Shown here in pieces: positions 26,742-36,095 of a stretch of 64,000 nucleotides of DNA. The stretch is from Pseudomonas extremorientalis. Its GTDB lineage: Bacteria > Pseudomonadota > Gammaproteobacteria > Pseudomonadales > Pseudomonadaceae. The notes under the pieces are model-generated. The model saw only the letters and a list, made by a program, of their open reading frames with translations. It searched no databases and had not been told where the DNA came from. Numbering within the stretch: the first letter of the stretch is position 1; the number at the start of each line of letters is the position of its first letter. Where the stretch lies: positions 109,745 through 173,744 of the forward strand of contig NZ_MDGK01000063.1 of the NCBI RefSeq assembly GCF_001870465.1, given 5' to 3'. Position numbers and translations under genes: made by a program.

Positions 26742-28342
26742 AGCTGCTCGCCGTCCGCCGTTTGTTTCGTATCCAGCGCGTCGTAATCCGCTACCGCCTC
26801 GATGACCTGCTGTTCGCCCTGCCCCTGCCGTGGTTCCTGCTCGCCGTGCGCTATGTGCTGCCATGGCGCTGGTTCCCGCGCAAACAGCTGGAACTCAGCA
26901 GAGGCGCGCGCCTGCGCCTGGCCTTGCAGGACCTGGGGCCGATCTTCATCAAGTTCGGGCAGATCCTCTCGACCCGCCGCGACCTGCTGCCCGAAGACAT
27001 CGCCGACGAGCTGATGCTGCTGCAGGACCGCGTGCCGCCGTTCGACTCCCAGCAATCGATGAAGCTCATCGAAGAGCAACTGGGCAAGAAGATCAGCGAC
27101 GTGTTCAGCCGTTTCGACGTCGACCCGCTGGCCTCGGCCTCGGTCGCCCAGGTGCACGCCGCGCAACTCAAGACCGGCGAAGAAGTGGTGGTGAAGGTGA
27201 TCCGCCCCGGCCTCAAGCCGATCATCGGCCAGGACCTGGCGTGGCTGTTCATCCTCGCCCGCGCTGCCGAGCGTTTCAGCGCCGACGCACGCCTGCTGCA
27301 CCCGGTGGACGTGGTCGCCGACTACGAAAAAACCATCTACGACGAACTCGACCTGCTGCGCGAAGCGGCCAACGCTAGCCAGCTCAAGCGCAACTTCGAA
27401 GGCTCGCCGCTGCTGTACGTGCCGCAAGTGTACTGGGACTGGTGCCGCCCGAAAGTACTGGTGATGGAGCGCATCTATGGCGTGCAGGTCACCGACCTCG
27501 CGACCCTGGCCGACCAGCGCACCGACATGAAGATGCTTGCCGAGCGTGGCGTGGAGATCTTCTTCACCCAGGTGTTCCGCGACAGTTTCTTCCACGCCGA
27601 CATGCACCCGGGCAACATCTTCGTGAGCACGGTCAATCCGTGGAGCCCGCAGTACATCGCGATCGACTGCGGCATCGTCGGCAGCCTGACTCCGGAAGAC
27701 CAGGACTACCTGGCGCGCAACCTGTTCGCCTTCTTCAAGCGCGACTACCGTCGTGTGGCGCAATTGCACATCGACTCGGGTTGGGTGCCGGCCGAGACCA
27801 AGCTCAACGAGTTCGAAGCGGCGATCCGCACGGTGTGCGAGCCAATCTTCGAAAAACCGTTAAAAGATATTTCCTTCGGCCAGGTGCTGATGCGCCTGTT
27901 CCAGACCGCGCGGCGCTTCAATATGGAAGTGCAGCCACAATTGGTGCTATTGCAGAAAACCCTGCTGAACATCGAAGGCCTGGGCCGCCAGCTGTACCCG
28001 GACCTCGACCTGTGGAACACCGCACAGCCGTTCCTCGAACGCTGGATGCGCGAGCGTATGAGCCCGAAAACCATGCTCGGCAACCTGCACAGCCAGATGG
28101 AGCAACTGCCGCATCTGGCCAACATGACCCGCGACCTGTTGGAGCGCATGTCCCAACCCCACGCCAAGGACCCGTCGCCGCCCTGGAAGAAGCCCAAGGA
28201 CGACTGGTTCCTGCGCCTGCTGGGCGCCGCGCATCTGGTCGGCGGCGTCATGCTCGCCATTGGTGGCCCGCTGAACCCACTGGGCCACTGGCCGGCCGGC
28301 ATCATGGTCGCCGTGGGTGTTTATCTGATCGTGCGTCGATAG
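26738..28342 (+). CDS. ubiB: Ubiquinone biosynthesis atypical kinase UbiB
   Basis: The 534 residues show the ADCK/UbiB fold: the family KxGQ motif in FIKFGQILSTRRDLLP near residue 70, an Ala-rich loop ASASVAQVHAA in place of a Gly-rich loop, and catalytic-loop and metal motifs HADMHPGNIF and AIDCGIVG. Two C-terminal membrane spans (about 498-532) anchor it to the inner membrane. It has ATPase activity needed for ubiquinone synthesis, probably helping intermediates leave the membrane. Confidence 0.96.
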   Translation: MKLLAVRRLFRIQRVVIRYRLDDLLFALPLPWFLLAVRYVLPWRWFPRKQLELSRGARLRLALQDLGPIFIKFGQILSTRRDLLPEDIADELMLLQDRVPPFDSQQSMKLIEEQLGKKISDVFSRFDVDPLASASVAQVHAAQLKTGEEVVVKVIRPGLKPIIGQDLAWLFILARAAERFSADARLLHPVDVVADYEKTIYDELDLLREAANASQLKRNFEGSPLLYVPQVYWDWCRPKVLVMERIYGVQVTDLATLADQRTDMKMLAERGVEIFFTQVFRDSFFHADMHPGNIFVSTVNPWSPQYIAIDCGIVGSLTPEDQDYLARNLFAFFKRDYRRVAQLHIDSGWVPAETKLNEFEAAIRTVCEPIFEKPLKDISFGQVLMRLFQTARRFNMEVQPQLVLLQKTLLNIEGLGRQLYPDLDLWNTAQPFLERWMRERMSPKTMLGNLHSQMEQLPHLANMTRDLLERMSQPHAKDPSPPWKKPKDDWFLRLLGAAHLVGGVMLAIGGPLNPLGHWPAGIMVAVGVYLIVRR

Positions 28343-28383
28343 CCAATCCGGTTATACACTGTCGCAAATTGCCGGAGCTGAAC

Positions 28384-28776
28384 ATGAAAGACTGGCTGGA
28401 CGAGATCAAGTGGGACAGTGACGGCCTGGTGCCGGCCATTGCCCAGGACTACAAGACCGGGCGCGTGCTGATGATGGCCTGGATGAACCGCGAGGCCCTG
28501 AGCCTCACCGCCACTGAGCAGCGTGCCATCTACTGGTCACGCTCGCGTGGCAAACTGTGGCGCAAGGGCGAAGAGTCCGGGCACGTGCAGACCCTGCACG
28601 AGATGCGCATCGACTGCGACGCCGACGTGGTGATCCTGATGGTCGAGCAGATCGGCGACATCGCCTGCCACACCGGCCGTCACAGCTGCTTCTATCGCGT
28701 GTTCGAGAACGGCGAATGGAAAGTCGTGGAGCCGGTGCTCAAAGACCCGCACGCTATCTACTCGGCAGGACACTAG
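28384..28776 (+). CDS. hisI: Phosphoribosyl-AMP cyclohydrolase
   Basis: HisI opens the adenine ring of PR-AMP, the third step of histidine biosynthesis. ATG at 28384 (MKDWLDEIKWDSDGLVPAIA) gives 130 residues. The metal-site motif RIDCDADVVI and ACHTGRHSCFYR, with its cysteines and His, are present, as is YWSRSRGKLWRKGE. It is separate from HisE, as in other Pseudomonas, and ends two bases before it. Confidence 0.96.
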   Translation: MKDWLDEIKWDSDGLVPAIAQDYKTGRVLMMAWMNREALSLTATEQRAIYWSRSRGKLWRKGEESGHVQTLHEMRIDCDADVVILMVEQIGDIACHTGRHSCFYRVFENGEWKVVEPVLKDPHAIYSAGH

Positions 28777-28778
28777 AC

Positions 28779-29111
28779 ATGAGCGATACCCTGAACCGTG
28801 TGGCCCAGGTGCTGGAAGACCGCAAAGGCGCGGACGCCGACAGCTCCTACGTCGCCAGCCTGTACCACAAGGGCCTGAACAAGATTCTGGAAAAACTTGG
28901 CGAAGAGTCCATCGAGACCATCATCGCCGCCAAGGATGCGCAGCTCAGCGGCGACTGCAGCGATGTCATCTACGAGACCGCCGACCTGTGGTTCCATAGC
29001 CTGGTCATGCTCGCCCAACTGGGGCAGCACCCACAGGCTGTGCTGGATGAACTGGACCGTCGCTTCGGCTTGTCCGGGCACGCCGAGAAGGCCTCGCGCC
29101 CGTCCGCCTGA
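28779..29111 (+). CDS. hisE: Phosphoribosyl-ATP pyrophosphatase
   Basis: HisE hydrolyses PR-ATP to PR-AMP, the second step of histidine biosynthesis. The 110-residue protein is all-helical with a MazG-like metal site: KLGEESIETIIAAKD and DVIYETADLWFHSLVML carry the acidic residues. It lies directly after hisI and before tatA, the usual Pseudomonas order. Confidence 0.96.
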   Translation: MSDTLNRVAQVLEDRKGADADSSYVASLYHKGLNKILEKLGEESIETIIAAKDAQLSGDCSDVIYETADLWFHSLVMLAQLGQHPQAVLDELDRRFGLSGHAEKASRPSA

Positions 29112-29137
29112 ATAACCAAGACTAGAGGATACGCAGC

Positions 29138-29416
29138 ATGGGCATTTTTGACTGGAAACACTGGATCGTCATTCTGGTGGTCGTGGTACTGGTATTCGGC
29201 ACCAAGAAACTCAAGAACCTGGGCACCGATGTGGGCGAGTCGATCAAGGGCTTCCGTAAAGCCATGAACGACGACGAAAAGCCGGCCGACCCTGCCGTCA
29301 ACCCCGTGCCTCCGGCGCAGCCTGTGCACCCGCAGGCTACCCAGCCAATCAGCGAGCGTCGTACTTTCGACGTACAGGCTGAGAAAGTCGAAGAGCCGAC
29401 CCGCAAAGACTCGTGA
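29138..29416 (+). CDS. tatA: Twin-arginine translocase subunit TatA
   Basis: The 92-residue protein has a single N-terminal span (WKHWIVILVVVVLVFGTKKL), an amphipathic helix (KNLGTDVGESIKGFRKAM), and a long acidic/proline-rich cytoplasmic tail. TatA oligomers form the passage for folded proteins. The operon tatABC is followed by rsmE with short gaps or overlaps. Confidence 0.96.
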   Translation: MGIFDWKHWIVILVVVVLVFGTKKLKNLGTDVGESIKGFRKAMNDDEKPADPAVNPVPPAQPVHPQATQPISERRTFDVQAEKVEEPTRKDS

Positions 29417-29426
29417 GCACTGACTA

Positions 29427-29831
29427 ATGTTTGGTATCAGCTTCTCTGAACTGCTGCTCGTCGGCCTCGTGGCCCTGCTGGTATTGGGGCCGGAACGCCT
29501 GCCCGGTGCAGCGCGCACGGCCGGCCTGTGGATCGGGCGCCTGAAACGCAGTTTCAACGCCATCAAACAGGAAGTTGAACGGGAAATCGGCGCCGACGAG
29601 ATCCGCCGGCAACTGCACAACGAGCACATCCTCTCGTTGGAGCAGGAAGCCCGCAAGATTCTGTCGCCCGTGCAGGAACCTGCCAAACCGGTCGAACCTG
29701 CTGCTCAAAACAGCATCGCGCCGACCGTTGCAGCCGCTCCCGTGGCACCCTCCGCGCCAACCGAGCCTGCGCCGACGCCTGTCGCGTCGCCCGCGCCCCA
29801 TGACCCTACATTGCCGCCGCGAGCCCCATGA
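29427..29831 (+). CDS. tatB: Twin-arginine translocase subunit TatB
   Basis: The 134-residue protein begins MFGISFSELLLVGLVALLVL, with the Glu of TatB in the span, followed by GPERLPGAARTAG and a longer amphipathic helix than TatA; the tail is Ala/Pro-rich. With TatC it forms the receptor for twin-arginine signal peptides. It overlaps tatC by four bases. Confidence 0.96.
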   Translation: MFGISFSELLLVGLVALLVLGPERLPGAARTAGLWIGRLKRSFNAIKQEVEREIGADEIRRQLHNEHILSLEQEARKILSPVQEPAKPVEPAAQNSIAPTVAAAPVAPSAPTEPAPTPVASPAPHDPTLPPRAP

Positions 29832-30616
29832 GCGCTGATAAACCGGAAAACGACCAGCACATGCCGCTGGTCTCGCACCTCACCGAGCTGCGTACCCGCC
29901 TGCTGCGTTGCGTAGCGGCCATCTTCATCATCTTTGCCGGGTTGTTCGCCTTTACCCAGCAGATCTACACCTTTGTCTCCACGCCGCTGCGCCAGTACCT
30001 GCCGGCCGGCGCGACGATGATCGCCACCGATGTGTCGTCGCCGTTCCTCACGCCGCTGAAGCTGACCATGATGGTCTCGCTGTTCCTGGCGATCCCGGTG
30101 ATCCTGCACCAGATCTGGGGCTTCATCGCGCCGGGCCTGTACAAGCACGAGAAACGCATTGCGGTGCCGTTATTGGTGTCGAGCATCCTGCTGTTCTACA
30201 CCGGCATGGCGTTCGCCTACTTCCTGGTGTTCCCGCTGATCTTCAAGTTCTTCGCCGCCGCCACCCCGGCCGGTGTGGAAATGATGACCGACATCACCAG
30301 CTACCTCGACTTCGTGATGACGTTGTTCTTCGCCTTTGGCGTGGCCTTCGAAATTCCGGTGGCCGTGGTGCTGCTGGTATGGATCGGCGTGGTCAACGTG
30401 GCGTACCTGAAGAAGATTCGCCCGTACGTGATCATCGGCTGCTTCGTGGTCGGCATGATCCTCACGCCGCCGGACATCTTCTCCCAGACCCTGCTGGCCG
30501 TGCCGATGTGGATGCTGTTCGAGATCGGCATCCTGTTCAGCAGCCTGATCAGCAAGCGCGGCGAACACCCGGACGACCAGCGCGACGACGACCAGCCGCC
30601 AGCGACCCAGCCGTGA
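29828..30616 (+). CDS. tatC: Twin-arginine translocase subunit TatC
   Basis: The 262-residue inner-membrane protein with six spans starts SADKPENDQHMPLVSHLTEL, whose HLTELR region is the signal-peptide recognition site, and carries FEIPVAVVLLVWIGVV and LTPPDIFSQ in later loops. It recognises Tat substrates together with TatB. Its TGA overlaps the GTG start of rsmE. Confidence 0.97.
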   Translation: MSADKPENDQHMPLVSHLTELRTRLLRCVAAIFIIFAGLFAFTQQIYTFVSTPLRQYLPAGATMIATDVSSPFLTPLKLTMMVSLFLAIPVILHQIWGFIAPGLYKHEKRIAVPLLVSSILLFYTGMAFAYFLVFPLIFKFFAAATPAGVEMMTDITSYLDFVMTLFFAFGVAFEIPVAVVLLVWIGVVNVAYLKKIRPYVIIGCFVVGMILTPPDIFSQTLLAVPMWMLFEIGILFSSLISKRGEHPDDQRDDDQPPATQP

Positions 30617-31320
30617 ACCTGTTGCTGCTGGAGGAGGCCGACTTCATCGCGGCCGACCGCGTGGTGCTGCGTGATCGGCGCCTGGTGCACATGCAGGAAG
30701 TCCACCGCGCCGCCGTAGGCGACAACCTGCGCGTCGGCCGCATCGGCGGGTTGATGGGCAATGCCCAACTGCTGCGCCTGGAGGCCAGTGAAGCCGAGTT
30801 GCATGTGAGCTTCGACCAACCGCCGCCGGCCAAACTGCCGCTGACCCTGCTGCTGGCCCTGCCGCGCCCGAAGATGCTGCGCCGAGTGCTGCAGACCGTA
30901 GCGGCCATGGGCGTGCCCAAAGTAGTGCTGGTCAACAGTTACCGGGTCGAGAAGAGCTTCTGGCAAACCCCCTTCCTGGAGCCCGAGGTGATTCGCGAGC
31001 AATTGATCCTCGGCCTGGAACAGGCGCGGGACACGGTGCTGCCCGAGATCATTATCGAGAAGCGCTTCAAGCCGTTTGTCGAAGACCGCCTGCCGGCACT
31101 GGTTGAAGGCACCCTGGGCCTGATCGGTCATCCTGGCGACTACCCAGCCTGCCCCCGCGGCCTCGACGAGCCAGTGACTCTGGCGATTGGTCCCGAGGGC
31201 GGCTGGATTCCCTACGAAGTGGACCTGCTGGCCAAGGCCGGCTTGCAGCCGGTACAACTCGGCGCCCGCATCCTGCGCGTCGAAACCGCCGTCACCGCCC
31301 TGCTCGCCCGCCTCTTCTGA
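30613..31320 (+). CDS. rsmE: 16S rRNA (uracil-1498-N3)-methyltransferase
   Basis: RsmE methylates U1498 of 16S rRNA. GTG at 30613 overlaps the tatC stop (GTGA) and gives 235 residues starting MNLLLLEEADF. The N-terminal PUA-like domain is followed by the SPOUT domain with the knot motifs LAIGPEGGWIPYEVD and LGARILRVETAVTALLA. It is the last gene of the run from ubiE on the + strand. Confidence 0.94.
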   Translation: MNLLLLEEADFIAADRVVLRDRRLVHMQEVHRAAVGDNLRVGRIGGLMGNAQLLRLEASEAELHVSFDQPPPAKLPLTLLLALPRPKMLRRVLQTVAAMGVPKVVLVNSYRVEKSFWQTPFLEPEVIREQLILGLEQARDTVLPEIIIEKRFKPFVEDRLPALVEGTLGLIGHPGDYPACPRGLDEPVTLAIGPEGGWIPYEVDLLAKAGLQPVQLGARILRVETAVTALLARLF

Positions 31321-31357
31321 CCGCCCTGAGCCCCCTCCCACACGGGTACAGCTTCAC

Positions 31358-31383
31358 TACAGAATTGCGCATGCCGGCCGATA
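31358..31383 (+). promoter_or_regulatory. Possible sigma-28 (FliA) promoter for the first chemoreceptor
   Basis: TACA (31358-31361), 15 bases, then GCCGATA (31377-31383) resembles the FliA consensus TAAA-N15-GCCGATAA with one -35 mismatch. It lies 44 bases upstream of a chemoreceptor gene, a typical FliA target. Confidence 0.45.
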
Positions 31384-31426
31384 CCCTTTGAATAAGTCCA
31401 AGCCTTGTTCCAGGGGAGTTCGCAGC

Positions 31427-33343
31427 ATGTATCGTTGGTTAGCCGAAAAGCTGGGGAATGTCAGCGTCAAAACCAAACTCGGCGTGGGCTTCGGCCTGGT
31501 ATTGCTGCTCACGCTGATGATCACCTTCACCGGTTGGACCGGCTTGGGGGATGTCACCAGTCGCGGTGACAAGCTGGGTTATATCTCCAGCCTCAACGGG
31601 CTGACCAAGGACTTGCGCCTGGCGCGCCTGGACTTCGAAATGCGTCGCGGCGAACAAGGCACGGACGCGGTCAACGGCTTGATCGCCAAACTGGACAGCG
31701 GCCTCAAAACCGCCGCCGACCTGATCGAGCAACCCGCCGACAAGGCCCTGGTGGAACAGCAACAGGATGCCCTGAACCAATACAAAAAAGCCTTTGGCGC
31801 CATGGTCCAGGCCGGGCTCAAGCGTGAAGGTGCGCGCAGCAGGCTGGGCGACACCGCCGACAACGCCGTGGCCAAGGTCAGTGAGGTGGAAAAATCCCTG
31901 CTTCAAGGCGATAGCGTCACCCAGTTCAACAGCGTGGTCGACCTGAGCAAACTGATCCAGCAAGCGCGCTTCCAGGTGCGTGGCTACACCTACAGCGGCA
32001 AGGTCGAGGCCGAGCAACCGGCCCTGGATGCCATCGACAATGCCCTGAAGAAAATCACCGAACTCGAAGGACAACTGCCCGCGCAGTACCAGGCCAACCT
32101 GCAGGAGGCCAGCACTTCGCTGCAAGCCTACCGCGCTGCCGTCAGCCAGTACCGCGACTCACAGACGGCCGCCGCTGCCGCGCTGAAAATCATGAGCGCC
32201 CAGGGCGACACTCTGCAGAGCCACAGCGAACAACTCACCACGTCGCAAACCGTGGTGCGCGACACCGATGCCGCACATGCCAAACAACTGTTGCTGCTGG
32301 CGACCGTGCTGGCGTTGATCTTCGGCCTGGTGGCCGCCTGGGCAATCACCCGCCAGATCATTCTTCCGCTGAACCAGACGCTGCAGGTGGCCGAACGCGT
32401 GGCCTCCGGCGACCTCAGCCACAACCTCACTTCCGTGCGCCAGGATGAACTGGGCCAGTTGCAACGCGCCATGCAAAGCATGACCGTCGGCCTGCGGGAG
32501 CTGATCGGCGGGATCAGCGAAGGTGTCACCCAGATCGCCAGCGCCGCCGAGCAGCTGTCGGCCGTGACCGAACAGACCAGTGCCGGCGTCAACAGCCAGA
32601 AGGTCGAGACCGACCAGGTCGCCACCGCCATGAACGAAATGGCCGCCACCGTGCAGGAAGTCGCGCGCAACGCCGAGGAAGCCTCTGAAGCGGCCGTGGC
32701 CGCCGATCAACAGGCCCGTGAGGGTGACAAGGTGGTGGGTGAAGCCATCGCCCAGATCGAACGCCTGGCCACCGAGGTGGGCAACTCCACCGTTGCCATG
32801 GGCGACCTGAAGCGTGAAAGCGACAAGATCGGCAGCGTGCTTGATGTGATCAAGTCCGTTGCCCAGCAAACCAACCTGCTGGCCCTCAACGCCGCGATTG
32901 AGGCCGCACGTGCCGGGGAAGCCGGGCGAGGCTTCGCTGTGGTGGCGGATGAGGTGCGCAGCCTGGCCCAGCGTACACAGAAGTCCACCGAAGAGATCGA
33001 AGAGCTGATCGTCGGCCTGCAGAGCGGCACCCAGCAGGTCGCGACCATCATGGACAACAGCCGTGGCCTCACTGACAGCAGCGTCGAGCTGACCCGTCGA
33101 GCCGGCAGCGCGTTGGCGAGCATCACGCGCACGGTCTCGACCATCCAGGCGATGAACTCGCAGATTGCCACTGCCGCAGAACAGCAAAGTGCGGTGGCTG
33201 AGGAGATCAACCGCAGCGTATTGAACGTGCGCGATGTGTCGGAACAAACCTCTTCGGCCAGTGAAGAAACCGCCGCCTCCAGTGCCGAGCTCGCACGCCT
33301 GGGCATTTACCTGCAGACACTGGTGGGGCGCTTCCGCATCTAA
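31427..33343 (+). CDS. Methyl-accepting chemotaxis protein 1
   Basis: The 638-residue chemoreceptor starts at ATG 31427 behind a GGGGAG ribosome site. TM1 is at about 17-38 and TM2 at about 285-305. Between them lies a helical periplasmic sensor of about 250 residues, the size of a double four-helix (HBM-type) domain such as that of McpS or McpK for organic acids. HAMP follows, then the signalling domain with the hairpin tip LDVIKSVAQQTNLLALNAAI. No CheR-docking pentapeptide ends the chain (GRFRI). The ligand is not deducible; organic acids are an analogy only. Confidence 0.92.
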   Translation: MYRWLAEKLGNVSVKTKLGVGFGLVLLLTLMITFTGWTGLGDVTSRGDKLGYISSLNGLTKDLRLARLDFEMRRGEQGTDAVNGLIAKLDSGLKTAADLIEQPADKALVEQQQDALNQYKKAFGAMVQAGLKREGARSRLGDTADNAVAKVSEVEKSLLQGDSVTQFNSVVDLSKLIQQARFQVRGYTYSGKVEAEQPALDAIDNALKKITELEGQLPAQYQANLQEASTSLQAYRAAVSQYRDSQTAAAAALKIMSAQGDTLQSHSEQLTTSQTVVRDTDAAHAKQLLLLATVLALIFGLVAAWAITRQIILPLNQTLQVAERVASGDLSHNLTSVRQDELGQLQRAMQSMTVGLRELIGGISEGVTQIASAAEQLSAVTEQTSAGVNSQKVETDQVATAMNEMAATVQEVARNAEEASEAAVAADQQAREGDKVVGEAIAQIERLATEVGNSTVAMGDLKRESDKIGSVLDVIKSVAQQTNLLALNAAIEAARAGEAGRGFAVVADEVRSLAQRTQKSTEEIEELIVGLQSGTQQVATIMDNSRGLTDSSVELTRRAGSALASITRTVSTIQAMNSQIATAAEQQSAVAEEINRSVLNVRDVSEQTSSASEETAASSAELARLGIYLQTLVGRFRI

Positions 33344-33402
33344 TCAGCACCTTGTGAAATTTCCTACGCAGTTATCAGCCCAGCAATACTCCGAATCGAA
33401 TT

Positions 33403-33431
33403 AGCGTTTCTTTTGTCGCGAAACGCTTTTT
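33403..33431 (+). terminator. Rho-independent terminator between the two chemoreceptor genes
   Basis: AGCGTTTC pairs with GAAACGCT (8 bases, 9-base loop), followed by T4-5. It ends only 19 bases before the ATG of the second receptor. Confidence 0.7.
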
Positions 33432-33449
33432 CAGATTTGGAGGTTCACC

Positions 33450-35357
33450 ATGCTTCCTCTACTGACCCGTTGGCTGGTCAATGCCAGCGTCCGCCTCAAG
33501 CTCGCCCTGGGGTTTGGCCAGGTGCTCATGCTCAGCTTCGCCATCGCCGTGGCCGGCTGGCAAGCCCTGAATGCGGTGTTGTTCCGCTCAGGCAACCTGA
33601 CTGCCTTGAGCCAACTGTCGGTTGTTGCTGAAGCCATGCGTGCGGACCGTATCGTGTACCGGACCCTGGCGGACACGGCCAGCCTGGACAAAATGAAGAG
33701 GCAGGTCGTTCAGATCGATGAGCACCTCGGCTTCCTGTCAACCCATCTGAAAGACCCAGCCGATTTGCAGCGCGTCCAGGAAGCGGAACGCCTGTCGGCC
33801 AGCTTCAAGGCGGCGCTGGTGGAGCTGCCGCCGTTGATCCAGGCGCGCGAGAACTTGCGCTCCCCCCTCCACGCCACAGCACTCCAGGCCAGCGACACGC
33901 TCGTACAACTGGCCAGCGAACTGCCTGACCAGCAGGACCAGCAGGCACTCGATGCCATCGAGAACCTGCGCCAGGCTATGGAGCAAGCCGAGGACCGCGC
34001 CCGCAGCCCCGCCTGGGCGGAGGAATCGCTGCAAGCCTATGCCGAAGCCGTCGGCCAGGCCCTCGATGCCCTGGACATTGCCCAAGCGGCGGTGACAGAC
34101 CTGCCGATCGATTCCACCTTGCTTAAAACCGACCTGGCGAACTATCGCGCGCAGTTGATCAAGCTCAAGGACGCTCAGCTCACCACCGAAACTGCGCAGG
34201 GGCGGTTTGAAACGCAGCTCAACCAGTTGCTTGAACACAGCGAAGCGGTGAGCAATAGCCAGATTCTCAAGCGCGGCAAGGAAGCCGACGACACCCGGAC
34301 ACTGCTCATCAGCGTCACGGTGGCTGCCCTGCTGCTCGGTGCCCTCGCAGCCTGGTGGATCGCCCGCCAGATCGCCGTGCCGCTACGCCAGGTGCTGGTG
34401 TCTGCCAACCGCATCGCCCAGGGCGATCTCAGCCATGACATCCAAGTGGAACGCCGCGATGAGTTGGGGCAATTGCAGCGAACTATCAGTGACATGAACC
34501 GCAACCTGCGCAGCCTGATCAGCGGCATCGGCGACAGCGCCCGCCAGGTCGCCAGCGCCGCCACACAGCTGTCGGCCGTTACCGAACACAGTCACACCGG
34601 CATCAACCACCAAAAAGACGAAACCGATCAAGTGGCCACCGCCATGAACGAAATGCTCGCCACCACACAGGAAGTTGCCCGGCACGCCGAGCAAGCCTCG
34701 GTCGCGGCGAACGAAGCCGATCTGCAAGCCAGCGCCGGGGAGAAGGTGGTGACCCAGGCCGTTGAGCAGATAAGCCAACTGGCAGATGAGATGGCCCTCG
34801 CGGGCCGGGCGATGCTGGCGTTACAGCAAGAAAGCCAGAAGATCGGCAGTGTGCTGGACGTGATCAAATCGGTGTCCCAGCAGACCAACCTGCTGGCGCT
34901 GAACGCCGCCATCGAAGCCGCACGCGCGGGCACGGCCGGCGAAGGCTTTGCGGTGGTGGCCGATGAAGTACGCAGCCTTGCACAGCGCACCCAGGAATCG
35001 GCCGAAGAAATCGAAGGACTGATCCAGGGGTTGCAGACCGGCACCCAGCAAGTCGCCGACATCATGGACAGCAGCCGCAGCCTGACCGACTACAGTGTCG
35101 GGCTGACCCGCGACGCAGGTGACGCCTTGGCGGCGATTGCGCGCACGGTCTCGGTGATCCAGGAAATGAACCCGCAGATTGCCGCGGCGGCCGAACAGCA
35201 AAGTGCAGTGGCTGAAGAGATCAATCGCAGCGTGTTGAAGGTGCGGGATGTATCGGAACAGACCGCCGCCGCCAGCGAGGAAACGGCGGCGGCGAGCGTC
35301 CAACTGACCAAACTGAGCCTGGACTTGCAGACGCTGGTAGGCAAATTCAGGCTCTGA
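33450..35357 (+). CDS. Methyl-accepting chemotaxis protein 2
   Basis: This 635-residue paralogue of the previous gene has the same layout: TM1 at about 18-38, a helical periplasmic sensor of about 250 residues, TM2 (LISVTVAALLLGALAAWWIA), HAMP, and the signalling domain with LDVIKSVSQQTNLLALNAAI at the tip. The signalling halves are nearly alike, while the sensor regions have diverged strongly, implying a tandem duplication with a change of ligand. It has a strong ribosome site, TTGGAGG, 7 bases before ATG. Confidence 0.92.
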   Translation: MLPLLTRWLVNASVRLKLALGFGQVLMLSFAIAVAGWQALNAVLFRSGNLTALSQLSVVAEAMRADRIVYRTLADTASLDKMKRQVVQIDEHLGFLSTHLKDPADLQRVQEAERLSASFKAALVELPPLIQARENLRSPLHATALQASDTLVQLASELPDQQDQQALDAIENLRQAMEQAEDRARSPAWAEESLQAYAEAVGQALDALDIAQAAVTDLPIDSTLLKTDLANYRAQLIKLKDAQLTTETAQGRFETQLNQLLEHSEAVSNSQILKRGKEADDTRTLLISVTVAALLLGALAAWWIARQIAVPLRQVLVSANRIAQGDLSHDIQVERRDELGQLQRTISDMNRNLRSLISGIGDSARQVASAATQLSAVTEHSHTGINHQKDETDQVATAMNEMLATTQEVARHAEQASVAANEADLQASAGEKVVTQAVEQISQLADEMALAGRAMLALQQESQKIGSVLDVIKSVSQQTNLLALNAAIEAARAGTAGEGFAVVADEVRSLAQRTQESAEEIEGLIQGLQTGTQQVADIMDSSRSLTDYSVGLTRDAGDALAAIARTVSVIQEMNPQIAAAAEQQSAVAEEINRSVLKVRDVSEQTAAASEETAAASVQLTKLSLDLQTLVGKFRL

Positions 35358-35360
35358 TCC

Positions 35361-36095
35361 TTACAGAACCTGGCGCAGGAACGCCTGGGCCCGTGGGTCT
35401 TTGGGTGCATCGAAGAACTCGGCCGGGGCGGCATCTTCGAGCAACTTGCCATGGTCGAAGAACAGCACACGATCGGCCACCTCACGGGCAAAGCCCATTT
35501 CGTGGGTGACGCAGACCATGGTCATGCCTTCCAGGGCCAGGGTCTTCATCACGTCCAATACTTCGCCGACCATTTCCGGGTCCAGCGCCGAAGTGGGTTC
35601 GTCGAACAGCATCACCTTGGGCTCCATCGCCAGGGCCCGGGCAATCGCAACCCGTTGCTGCTGGCCGCCGGACAGGCGTGACGGAAACTCATTGGCCTTC
35701 TGTGCAATACCGACCTTTTCCAGCAGCGCCAGGGCCTTGGCCTCGCGCTCCTGCTTGCCACGCTTGCGCACGACTTTTTGCGCCAGGCACAGGTTCTCCA
35801 GCACGGTCATGTGGGGGAACAGGTTGAAGTGCTGGAACACCATGCCGACTTCACGGCGATAGGCGTTCACATCGGTCTTCGGATCAGCCAATTGCAAGCC
35901 GTCGATGCTCACTGAGCCGGAATCGAACTCTTCCAGGCCGTTAAGGCAACGCAGGAAGGTGGACTTGCCGGAGCCGGAGGGGCCGATCACCACCAGCACT
36001 TCGCCCTTGGCCACATGCGTGGTGACGTGGTCCACCGCGCGGACCACGTGGCCACGGGTGTCGAAGACTTTTACCAGATCGCGGACTTCAATCAC
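35361..36095 (-). CDS. Polar amino-acid ABC transporter, ATP-binding subunit
   Basis: The 244 residues carry Walker A GPSGSGKST, Q-loop FQHFNLFPHMTV, signature LSGGQQQR, Walker B VMLFDEPTSALDP and the H-loop VTHEMGFA. GTG at 36095 (VIEVRDLVKVFD) is chosen over TTG at 36116, because GGAGG lies 10 bases upstream and homologues begin here. It overlaps the permease gene by eight bases. The GlnQ/HisP-type family implies amino-acid import. Confidence 0.92.
   Translation of the reverse strand: MIEVRDLVKVFDTRGHVVRAVDHVTTHVAKGEVLVVIGPSGSGKSTFLRCLNGLEEFDSGSVSIDGLQLADPKTDVNAYRREVGMVFQHFNLFPHMTVLENLCLAQKVVRKRGKQEREAKALALLEKVGIAQKANEFPSRLSGGQQQRVAIARALAMEPKVMLFDEPTSALDPEMVGEVLDVMKTLALEGMTMVCVTHEMGFAREVADRVLFFDHGKLLEDAAPAEFFDAPKDPRAQAFLRQVL

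Noticed and set aside
31330..31346. Half REP unit (GCCCCCTCCCACACGGG) after rsmE
   Set aside because: Only one arm is present, so it is not reported as an element.
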